Program-made: the position numbers and the translations under genes | The notes under the pieces: model-generated | The model's input: only the letters and a program-made list of their open reading frames with translations | What the model was told of the DNA's origin: nothing | The model's database searches: none | Assembly: GCA_019614645.1 (NCBI GenBank) | Contig: JABWDB010000036.1 | Coordinates: 3,158,001 to 3,222,000 of the forward strand | Direction: 5' to 3' | Source of the DNA: Stratiolaelaps scimitus | Lineage: Eukaryota > Arthropoda > Arachnida > Mesostigmata > Laelapidae | DNA length: 64,000 nucleotides | Shown: positions 1 through 11,000 of the stretch, one piece after another | How positions within the stretch are numbered: the stretch's first letter is position 1 | Layout: every line of letters begins with the position of its first letter

Positions 1-1620
1 TGTGCGGCCTCGAGGATCGCTGGGATTCCAACGGAATATTGACGGCTGTCCCTGATTTCAAGACTCAAACTTGACGAGTGTACGTCTAGCCAGCTTTTTC
101 TCTGTATTGCGGCGCCGGAGGAGACATGTAGGCGTAAGGGTTCGTTTCTCACCGTTGTAGATTTGCATTTAAAGGGGTCCGTCTTTTCGAAGCTATGCCG
201 AAAGCAGTGTCGTGGACGTTAAATGTTGGTTGTGAGTCAGCCCGGATTTTTTTTTGTTGCGGCGCTGTTTATTTGTGCTGTTCACGCCGTTTGCGTCCGA
301 CGGGTGACGCGCCGCCCAAGGGAGCGATGGCTGGAGTAGCTGAAAAGGCTCTCCCCGAAGACGTTGACGCCAGCGACACTTCAATGGCGCCTCAGGCCGC
401 TGTGCTGTTCACGGAGCAGCTCGTGGCCTGAACCGGTTCTCCTCACCACACTGCGTCAATTGCATGGGCCCCCATTGCCCGGGCTTGTCGGCGTGCTCTT
501 GGTGGTGTTGCCCCAAAAGCCGCATAATCCGTCACAGCCGTGCTCCGGGACTTCCACACCAACAACGACGTTCCATCCAGGGAAGCGCTTTGGCGGTCGC
601 CCGGGTGGTCTTGCGGATGCCGGACAAAAGAGACACCACCCGCTCCATCACGGCTGTGGTGCCCGCCTCCTCATTCTCAAGTAGAAGATCATTCTCAAGA
701 ATGGCTCGGTGCGACCCATTGTCTGCTTAGCATGATCCGCCACCAGGCGGCTAAGATAGCATAGGCCAACGAGAGGGACACAGTCGAGACCCTGCTTGGC
801 CTAACTTAGTTGGGGTTCAGCAGGGCGACCTTCGGGGCCTCGCCCTCTTTTGCCAAGTCCTTCGGCCCCTCGTTGCGTCCTTCCAGGTCCGCGCTCAGCT
901 GTCACACGTGGATGGTGACCCGATGACCGTCGCTTCAAACTTCCATCAAATTACTCGACCACGAGAGGCCCAACGGCCTCCTTGGACTCCCACCCCGAAC
1001 TCGGCTTCCCATGAGGGTGCCCATGACCAGACTGGCATCCGCGTCCGGGTCTCTACGGCCAAGCAGTGCTGACAGCGGGTATGGTCTGATATATTCCTCG
1101 AGGAGCTGCGGGACTCCCTCCTGACCTCAGAGCCACACATTACTGACAAGGCTCGACCGGGCCGGTGCGGGGGCATGGCTCCACGCACTACCCTCTTCGT
1201 CCTTCGGCACTGCCCTCGACGACATCTCTCTCCGGTTCTGTGTGGGCCTCCGCCCCGGGGCCCCGTACTTGTACCCGATAGCTGCGGCCTCTTACATCGA
1301 GACCAGCACGTTGTTTGAGAGGGCACGGTGTTTGATACATTAGTCTCATGTCAACCATTATGCAACAACCACCGGTTACACGGGATCCCGTAGGCCTCCA
1401 GGCAACTCACCTCGTTTCCCCTTTTTCCTTCGAAACTCTAGACGGCCACGGCCCCCTCACTGCTAATTCCTGGAAGGGGTCTACCACAGGCTGATCCGGG
1501 CCAACGGGGACAAGCGCGCAGGATCTTTCCTTCTGTAACGCCTTTCGCTCGTTGTGTTGAGAGGCAATGCTATCGACTCCATCGGGATCAATGACGGCCG
1601 CGGCCTGACAGCCTGTCCCC
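1..1620. other. GC-rich block without a recognisable gene
   Basis: From about 300 to 1,620 the base composition is clearly richer in G and C than the AT-rich flank that follows. Stop codons interrupt all frames; the longest open stretch is 126 codons on the minus strand (946-1326) and matches nothing I know. It looks like a decayed mobile element or displaced fragment, but no motif proves this. Confidence 0.3.
199..250 (+). mobile_element. SINE-like 3' tail, type 2, copy 1
   Basis: A stretch with CGTGGACGTTAAATGTTGG and GTCAGCCCGG followed by a T run. It recurs with few differences at 21,319-21,370 in the same orientation. The shared end resembles the 3' end of the tRNA-derived SINE described below. 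No tRNA-like head is visible upstream. Confidence 0.5.
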
Positions 1621-4600
1621 AAACGCTTCTCTAATTATTGTACATTTTAAGACACACAATCATATGAAATAAAAGCATGCTATAATAAAAAAAAATCGGG
1701 CATTCTAGTACTTTAATAAACCACCACCTAAATGGAATATTATAAACGTAGTCAAATTTGACAATATGCCTAAAAAGTATACCCGGAATATCGAAGCCTC
1801 AAGCAAATATATTGCAATTACATTACGTTGCTATGCTCTAGTTCAAGATGTGGTCTGATGCGCGCTGAAGTGGAAACGCACCGTTTATAGACTAGCTTTG
1901 ATAGCAATTGTAACACTGAGCCAAATTTCCTTCGCCCCGAAAGTCCTGGAAATATTACGCCTCACTCTATCCCGCTGGCATCGTATTTGCATTCGATATT
2001 CTGTTCACTGTGCCTTTCAGATCAGCTAGAAAGTGAAACGACTTCAACAACCTCTCCAGCCAAAGAGCTCTTCGTGCCGTACACTATAAGTGATGATACG
2101 CGTAGGGGTCGAGCTCGTCATCAAGACCCATTCGGGGGGTGCCGACTTCGCTGTCCGAGAGGTTTCGTCGCGTCTGACTATCACATTCACATGCACAAGT
2201 AAGCTTTGTAGTCATGTATGACAAAACCACAGCAAAACATGGTGTTGTAATTACTGATCGAAATGTGCCTTGCCCCTAGAGCTTCGGAAGAAAAGCTCTT
2301 TTTTTCTGGACATTGGTTAGGCACACGGAAGCAGTTGGTGATGGTCGAAAATGACAATGTATAAATAGTTCATTTTGGATGTCGCATCGGCTTTCGATGG
2401 CAAACGCAAACGCTACAGTTGCGGTACAAAACCCCCACAAGCTGTTCCTTTTATAATTCCGTCGTTAGACACACGAGAAACAAGAACTGTCACCCATTTG
2501 ACATAAGTCACATAAGCGATGGGATCCAGCGTCGGGTCAAATCGTCGATGCATCTGATTCGTGCTGCGCGAAAACCGATGTGATCTACATTTTTACCAAG
2601 GGGTCGATTGTGTTGGCACCGATTAACCTCCTGTTCCCATTGGATATATTCCTATATGCCTACCTTGCCCCAGTCTTAAAACTCGGTAAAGTTTAATTCA
2701 GATTATATGTTTCGCGTCTCAATGGTAGGTACATTGTTAGGAAGCGAGCTGGACCACACTGAATTCACACGACACCACCACATTAGGGTCAGATGACTTT
2801 TAGAGGCAATTATTTCCTGCCTGACTCAGACCTAATATGTTGTCTTGTCTAAATGTACGTGGGAAAAATAATAGGATTTAGCCCTAAAATGGTCTGTTTA
2901 TTTATTACGGATTTAGCCCTAAAATGGTCTGTTTATTTATTACGGATTTAGCCCTAAAATGGTCTGTTTATTTATTACGGATTTAGCCCTAAATCTGTTG
3001 TCTAATCTGATTTCCTTTGCAGATGGAACAGGAAGATCCAGAAAGGCGGGCGAGATCCAGTTCACGGGATATGGCATCACGATTGGAAAGAGCGCGCGGA
3101 GTGAGCGATTTTTGTCGGTTTTTTCTTTGGAGTGGAGGAAATTTTCTTCAAATTTTTGTCGGTTTCTGATTCGCGAAGTGGTCCGAGTAGCAAAAAACGC
3201 AGACATATTCGTTTGCGTTCAGGAATATGACATGTTAAATTACATGGGGCTTCACGGCGGTGTACAGTGTAAATGCGTCCGCGGAAAAGGTTCTTAAAAA
3301 ACGAGACTGAGCGGACCAGAATGCTGAAGCTATGGTTGGGTAACAGTACAGTTGTTTTGTTCAACGTGGCCCCGCGTGAGCAACCTGGCGATGGTTGTTT
3401 GGGATACGAGATAGAGAAAATCAGACGTAGCATTGGGAACGTCAAATTATTTGCTCGGCGAAGATCTTCTCTGGTTTATAGAAAATGGTGGCGAGAAGAT
3501 ACCACCTTTGGAAGATCTGTCGTTTACCTTGAATAAAATAAAGAAGAACTCAATCAAATCAGTGTCCTTCCACCACTTCATAGCGAGATTGGTTAACACA
3601 TTTATCCATCTATGACTTATATATCCTAGCCACTTAATGTCTAGGCCATATTGCCACAAGTGTGATTCTAAAACAAAACCGCAGTTAAGGGAGAGCCACT
3701 ATCAATGAAGTATGTCAATAAATCAGCTCAGTTAAGTGATCGCAAGGATAGACACGTTCCACATATCATTTAGGCTAAGAGTTATACATAGTGGAATCGA
3801 CCACAAACAAATCGAACGTCCTATTCAAAGCATTAAAGTAAGTAAGTTCTAAATATGACGAGAGCGAATTTGCGTAGTTTATTTATTGTTGCGCTTTATT
3901 ATAGTTTCGTTTTAATGAACATTTCATTGATTTTTTTTTTATTGTTACAATCATTTGTATATATATATATATATATTAATTAGTTGTTTCCGAACATTCG
4001 TCTCATTGAACGTTGGGAGGTAGCCAAGCGCGAGGCATCAACTCCATTGGAATCCATCCACAAGGCTGCATATATGCATCGATAATATAACAAGTACGAG
4101 TTCTCAAAAAATATTCAGATATTAGCAAACAAAGGTGACTTCGACGCTGAACAAATGAGGCTCTGCCGATGCGGTCGCATACAGCAGTAGCGTTTTATGG
4201 GCGAAAAAACGATCGTCATTTATTAACATCATTATTATTATTATTATTAATGTCAACAACGTGAACAACGCAGGACCCTTCAGCAGATACTCGTTTATTT
4301 GCTTAGCAGCATGGCCGAGGCTTCACGAAAAGACATTATATTAGTCCAAATCAAGCATCAGGGCAAGATAACGTGATAGTGCAAAGGCGGGCAACGTGTT
4401 TTCTTCGTATAACTCTCGAAATAGCCTATCTCGCTCAAAAGTGCCATTCGCAACACGTATTATGTAGGCTAAAGTAGGCTATAGAGGACACGCGCATGAA
4501 GTCTTGTTGTTTCTGTGTCAGTATATATATATATATATTGAACTAAGGTGATAACATGCGGGACATGTTAGCTTGGATTGCGTAACATTTGGCAACTTAG

Positions 4601-5880
4601 TTTTGCTGCGTTATTTATACTATATTATTATTAATATTATTATTATCATTATTATTTCATTTTCTCATTATTTTGCTATTATCGTCATTGTGACCGAGAA
4701 GCTGAACGCGCACGCTTGCAATTCGTTTACTCGGGAGACGGCCGCCATTCAAAGCGAAGATTAGTGTCCTCGAGGTGTAGATACATTAAATATGAACCGC
4801 TTCAGAAACTCGTGTGTCCATATTATATTATTCAGTATATGTAATATAATTAATTGTAGACGTTATATTCCCCCACACAGGGGCTAAATTACAGGTCGCA
4901 AGCCTAAAATCCTATAAACACTTCACTTTTATAGGGGAAAGGCTTCTCTTCATTATTAGCTCTTCTCGCAACAGTAGCAGTGAAGCGTGTCGAGTCAGCC
5001 GTGATCACGGTACCCATCTGCCGAGACGATTTTGCTTGGCCAGTACAGTTCACTCGTACGAAAACTGCAGCCTTTTACGTCTGTGTGTGGCGCGACACAA
5101 GTGTTATTACCTTCAGTGATGAGCAGTGGGTGCTGGGGCTAGTGGTGCCTAGAGCCGGGAGACAGCAAGGCCACACATAGAGAAGTTGGAAGTAGCTGCA
5201 ATCTCCTCGCATTGATAGGAAGAAACATTGTGGGCTGTTAAACACGTTGGATCGAGGATTATTTGGTGGCAAGCTTCTTGCCACGTTGCCCCGACGCCAA
5301 AGTGTGTGGTGCGTGCCGAAATGTGTGAGGCACGTCTCCGAGCAGTTGGATTCATATTCAGCCCTCTTGTAAAATATGTCTGACATGATTAGACACAAGG
5401 CTAATGAACCAAATCCTCGCTCGGAATCAAGTGCTGTTTGAAGGGTGTGTGCTTGAAGTTAACGCTCGTGCTGATACCGTTTTGCCTATGGCATTACCCG
5501 GCATATGCTCAGGTTGCATTGCACTGTTGACGCATCGGTCGACGTTCTTCAAATAGGCCCCCGGTCGTTGTGGTTTTGTCCATTGTTTAGCGGCCCGCGA
5601 TGGTTGTTAATAGGCTCATAGTGCGACTGCTGTTGTTGTTGGTTTCCTTGGCCTCCCCAAACGCTATCGGCTCGCGAGGATAGCGCGGGAGTGCCCCCAG
5701 GATTTCCTGATCCTGTCTGCCCTCCGACCGTCTGTAACAGCGCCTACGTGGATAGCAAGGAATAAACAATTCGTTATGCTAACTAGGTGCTTTTAGAAAC
5801 GACTAACTGTCTCATCAGCAAGGCGCACTCCACAGGGTGACACACGAACGGGAATTTGTATTTGACTTATTTCTAATAGA
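1621..5880. other. Intergenic AT-rich DNA downstream of the filamin gene
   Basis: No coding region can be supported. It holds a 35-bp tandem repeat (2,874-2,993), small TA and ATT runs (3,957-3,976; 4,231-4,248; 4,520-4,540), and a short possible transposase relic near 5,100. Open frames here are short and mutually overlapping on both strands. Confidence 0.5.
2874..2993 (+). repeat. Tandem repeat, 35-bp unit, 3.4 copies
   Basis: Three exact 35-base copies (2,874-2,908, 2,909-2,943, 2,944-2,978) plus a 15-base partial copy. Each begins GGATTTAGCCCTAAAATGG. The copies are identical, so the expansion is recent. The plus-strand frame entering it is not a convincing gene. Confidence 0.95.
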
Positions 5881-5888
5881 ATTAAACT

Positions 5889-5894
5889 TTTATT
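5889..5894 (-). promoter_or_regulatory. Poly(A) signal AATAAA of the filamin gene
   Basis: AATAAA on the minus strand about 75 bases past the stop codon. A GT-rich stretch (CGTGTGTC..CTGTGG, + coordinates 5,830-5,846) lies about 45 bases beyond, the normal place for a downstream element. It implies a very short 3' UTR. Confidence 0.65.
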
Positions 5895-5897
5895 TTC

Positions 5898-5910
5898 GGG
5901 GGGGGGGGGG
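5898..5910 (-). repeat. Run of 13 C (minus strand) in the 3' UTR
   Basis: Thirteen consecutive G on the plus strand, read as C13 in the filamin mRNA. It sits four bases before the AATAAA signal. Poly(C) tracts bind PCBP/hnRNP E proteins in animals; a role here is inference. Confidence 0.8.
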
Positions 5911-5968
5911 CAGATTACCAAACGCGACTTAGCGATTGCGATCAATGGCGCAACAATAGCAAGGTATA

Positions 5969-6193
5969 TCATTTGATTTCGTTCCGAAAATCGGCTGATC
6001 CCAGGCGAGTGTTCGCAGCAAGGTGCACTCCACCTATCGGGCTCTCTACATTAGCCTCCACATATAGAGCGAATGCATGTAACCGTGAGGTGAGACGAGT
6101 ACGAACCTGTAGATGCCTGTTGAGTTCGTCCTGTGTATCGAATATCATAACGACGAAAGGACTACCTGGCACGTGCACACCGGACCATTTCAC
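5969..6193 (-). CDS. jbug: Filamin exon 46: end of last repeat, C-terminal tail, stop
   Basis: VKWSGVHVPGSPFVVMIFDT ends the last repeat; QDELNRHLQ follows. The frame then continues 45 codons of tail to TGA at 5,969-5,971. A possible donor (CAG|GTTCGT at 6,105-6,106) sits right after HLQ, so the tail could be replaced by another exon. The poly(A) signal about 75 bases beyond the TGA supports this stop as terminal. Confidence 0.82.
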   Translation of the reverse strand: MKWSGVHVPGSPFVVMIFDTQDELNRHLQVRTRLTSRLHAFALYVEANVESPIGGVHLAANTRLGSADFRNEIK

Positions 6194-7994
6194 CTGAGAG
6201 CGTTGAACGATTAGGCATTAGTTGCGAAAGGTTGACTGGCAACAGTATCATAGGTCAGTCTCGTATCACGGTACGTATATGCATGAATCACTAGCCAAGT
6301 ATTGGGGTATGGACAATGCCAACGCACCACCCGACGGGTAACGCGCTAGAGTGGCGCTACCTATATACGATTTCAGATATGTAAATATTATATGTCAATT
6401 GTCGACGAGATGGCGTGTGGCCCACGCGCAGTGACTTGTAACCCTGAGGTTTAGGGCTCGAAGCCCAGAAGAGACATGTCAATTGATGCACTTGTAAATT
6501 TGTCAATAAACTCATCGCTATTATCCTAATATTGCTGGACATCATATAAACACAGGCGCCGTTAGTATTGGTACTTACATTGAATAGATCCAATCAGGCG
6601 AATATAATTACAATGAATGTGAAGCGCATCTTTGCTTGAACAGCTGACGCAATCTCAGCTTGATGGACCAAAAATGAATCGTTCTAGATGACTATGAACT
6701 GGCAAATATTGGCCACGCAGATATCAGCGCATTGTTTTAGATTATTACCTAGAATAGCTAGTGTAGCGTGCGCGAACAAACGCATTTCAACAAACCTCGA
6801 TGCGATAATCTCCGGGCTCGGTCGGGTCATACTTGCAGAGAATAGTCCGGTCCTTGGTGCTCTCGCGGGCCATCTCCACACGGAATGCCCCTGATAACGA
6901 AATAATAGAGATGAGGGATTTACATATATCGGAGCGCCAAATTTGTCTGAGTTCTATTAGCCACGAAGAGAGCACATAAATCAAATTTAAGGCTGACACA
7001 ATAATAAAACGCGCTACAGTCTCGACGAATCATATTGGTTATCCGTGTTTGTTCGTCAAAATGATTTTAGTTGTTGTTGTTGTTAATATTGACGAGCGAC
7101 AGTATTTGGCATATTTTCCTACAGTTTCGTGAATATGGATTAGAGAAAATACAAACAGGATAAGACATATATATATTCCAAGGGGTTGGGGATAAAATCG
7201 ACCAACCTTTGGGTCCACGAACTCGCACCGTAAGCTGACCGGCACCAGCTCCCCGGGTGTCACAGACGAATCTGCTCTGGTACAGGGCAAGCACACCTGC
7301 TTCGATACCCGGGCCATAAACGCGAACCCTTGACGCATCAGGCGCTCCAGCCACGCGGACCGTGAACGGAGAGCCTTTTATCGATTCGGAAACAATTAGA
7401 GAGAGAGAACAGCTATTGTAGTTAACGCTGTACTTGAGTTTATTTTCTGGCCTCGAAAACTTTAATGTTTGGCAATTAATCAATAGTAATTCCTAAACGT
7501 ATTCATGATTTATCCGAAATTCAGCTGATATTTGCCGTTCTCCAAAATCACTAGTCCTTCATTGTGCTTTGTTGCGATAATAAATAGTAGCTGTCAGATC
7601 GCTGTTTCACTGGAATTGGCTTTTAGTCATTTTTAATAGACAGCCTACTTGTTGCTCAAGTGAATCTTCGAAATCCTCTTCAGTCAGGGTGGACTTTTTA
7701 CATCTACTGGACCCTCACCTGGTATATGTTGTCCACCATATTTAATGCTAAGCATATGCTTCCCGCTCTCATGGGCGGTCACGAGCAGTGCAAATGTCCC
7801 GTCGCCATGTGAAATGAGTTCACACCGCGCCATCTTTGAAGGACCCAAACAGTGAGTGCTCAGTTCGCCCGGACCACCGGCGCGAGTGTCCAAGAACGTT
7901 TTCATTGGCTTGCCTGGAAATGGAAAGGGCAAATCGTTGCTTTTTATTTGACCTAGTGCAACGGCCGCCTTGTATATATATATATATATATTGG

Positions 7995-8030
<36 letters not shown>

Positions 8031-11000
8031 GCTGCTAGATATGTCTAGTGGTGAGCGTCTTAGACTACTCGACCGGAGGGACACGTGTGTGTTGGGTTCA
8101 AATCCTGTCAGACGCGGAGAATCCTTGGAGTTCTTTATCATCTTTCTTTATCTGAGGATTCTTGTCAGGTACGAGTAAGGCAGAGAATAACCAAAGGTGG
8201 CCCCGACAGGTCCTCATAGTAATACCTAAAGGTTAAGAGCTGAGGGTTGTCAGATAGGGGAACAGCTGAGGGTCAGCTCGAAAAAAAACAAAAAAAAATA
8301 TAAGGGCTGCTATTCCCGACCACTAGTCATCCTATGTAAATTTCTGCAGATAGGACGTCTATGGATTGGGTTGAATGACATTCAGCCATGAGTCTATTCT
8401 ACTATTGTGGCTACTCACCAGCAACGCCTCCGGTAAGGCCTTCTCCGGAACACGTCACTCGTTGAGCGTCACTGATGGGACCAGCACGCACTCGGAACGG
8501 GCTGCCTGGCACGTGTTTTTCACCGAAGAGAACAATGAGTTCGTGGGCTCCCGGATATTGGGCACGGTACTGGCACCGGAATGTGTTCGGAACACCGCCC
8601 ATACGAGTCACCTATAAAGTAAATGAATCACCAATAGCCGCATGGGTTTCAAAGGTGCTGAGTATTTCCGATGACAATAAGGTCAACGGAGCTGAAAGAC
8701 GTCAGCTCCGTTGACCTTATTGCCTACGTCTCGCGATAACTCTATAACATGCGCTGGTTGCACCCTGTCGGACCTGAGTGACACGTTGAGCCGACTTAGG
8801 AATTTATTGATAGACGTGTTCATATGAAACCATTGTAGTCGTTACTCACCTCGACAGGGAACTCTCCCTTGTCTGATATGAGCATGGCACGTAGCTGTCC
8901 CTCGTCGCAACCTGACGCATTCACGACAAATTCGGCCACTTCATCGACGCGCGATACTGACAGACCGTCGCCTCTCACTACAATTCGTCCCGATGGGACA
9001 CCACTTTCACTGCTTGAAGTAGACTTGCTAACGATCGCGCTTGAAGCAGCAGACGACGAGGTCTTCGAGGAGGAGGTTTTGATGGCCGAGTTCGTTGTGG
9101 TTTTCGTGGTAGTCGAGGATACGATGGCTGTAGGTCCCGAGGTTTGAGACTTGGACGCGCCGCCCTGTGCCATGTTCCGGTCAGCGGCGTCCCGTGACGA
9201 CTTTCGGTGTACGTGAATACACAGTGGTGATTGGGCAAGCGAATGGGAATTGTGCGCCAAATGTAGGCGATGCTCACCTGACACCTGATGGGTTAACGAT
9301 TATGATTAAATAGGCATCCTTATTAGGAAAGGTAATTAGTAGTATCGTGGGCGTTAGGGTGATATGATGTATCAAAATCAACTTACAGATGTATTCTTAT
9401 ATTATACGCGCAAGTTGGAGAGAAACGGAGGAGAAGCCTAGCGATAACTAACATAAGAAAAGCGTAGTTGAATCAATTCACGACAGCTCACGAAATTAAT
9501 GAACAGAATTCAAATGCGTTTGTAAGCAACTGCCACTTTTGAGCTGAGTGCAATGAAGTAGCTCAAAGAGCTTAGTCTTACTTATACCTATACGTCTGGA
9601 AGACGGGGCTATTGTAGGAGGCATACTTTATATTATATATCTCTACCTTTGGGAGATACTTCAAGGTCCATCGGGACCCCACTTTCTCAATCTGAACTGG
9701 AGCTCTCCGGCCGTCCGGAAGTTCAGCTTCGGCACTGAGCTTTCCGGCTGCTGGGGTGGATTCCGTATCTGATGAGGGCACTTCAAAGGCCATATTCAAT
9801 TCTTCGCCAATCACACCTGAGAGCGTCCCTTCGGAGTCCACCACAGACTCCCAGCCACCGACCGGTCGCACCTACAACAAGCCCAGACACAGCGGTCAAT
9901 CTTTTTTGGTAGTAAAACATCATACATATTTTCAATACACTCCATTTTGTAAAATCACCAAGAACAAAAAAGGACACTAATGCAGACGACAATCATTCTC
10001 TGCTAACCTGCTGTCCCTGCCCAACGCGAACTTTGTACGGCGACCCAGCCACATCGGCCCCGTTCATCAACAGCCGAATCGTGTAGAGGCCCACTTCGAT
10101 CGGGAGGTATGAGACGCTCCAAGAGCCGTCGTCCTCTTGGTCCACCGTGTAGTCGGCTTCTCCACCGCCCGGACCTCTGACGCTAACCTCAGGACTCATC
10201 GCAGGAAGCCCGTCCTTGGCTTCACACTCGACCCTGAACGAGGTCATGATGCCCTTGCTGGCTTCGACCAATCCCGGACCGGACACTCGTACCTGTTGAT
10301 TCTGCACCGACGACGAATCCGCGTGCGCAACGAAAGTGATCGGTGATCCGGGAACAGGTACGCCACCATACGTTATTGCGATACGGTACTTCCCTGGACA
10401 CAAACCAAAACAGTTCAGAGCGTTATTTATGGTAAAGGTAAAGGTTTTATTGGTTTATTAAAGGAGCTGCAATTTTTACAATGCTTAAGCTCTCTTATAT
10501 GTCACACATCTCTCTTATATGGAACCAATGAGCTGAACCCTGAAGCGAGTCCGGTGTGTTCCTCCCAGACCGTTGCTTGTTATGTTCAGGGTTACATGTG
10601 AAAGGTTACATGAGGATACATTTAACCTCGCCCTACGACTGTTCGAGCTTTCTGCGTAAATCGAAGTTCATATTGCTCGCATCGAAGACGATTCTTGTCC
10701 TCAATTTCCTTCTGAGTGATCCTGAGTGGGACCAATTGGCATAAGTAAGGGTTACGCGTGTTGTTAGTTATACCTGCAACCGCCGGTGTAAGCTCGATGA
10801 GTTCGCCGTCGTCCGCTGGGCGAACCTCGATCGGGAGATTTTTGCCAAGAGGACTCGTCGCCGTAACGTCAAGTTCAGCGTATCCCGCATCACGTCGGTT
10901 AACTGCGAAGTTAGCAAAATTATAGCGTTCTTCAACAAGTCATTCGTTACTTCGGCTTATGTCCGCTAATATCAACGTATAGTAAAAGCCTAAACAAGCA

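Noticed and set aside
2874..2993. CRISPR array
   Set aside because: The repeats are directly adjacent with no spacers, and the genome is eukaryotic.
8038..8115. Functional tRNA gene
   Set aside because: The B box is good, but the acceptor stem does not close, the sequence continues into a SINE body, and target duplications flank the whole unit.
10137..10346. Plus-strand frame of 69 codons
   Set aside because: It is the antisense of exon 39, which carries two clear filamin repeat segments.
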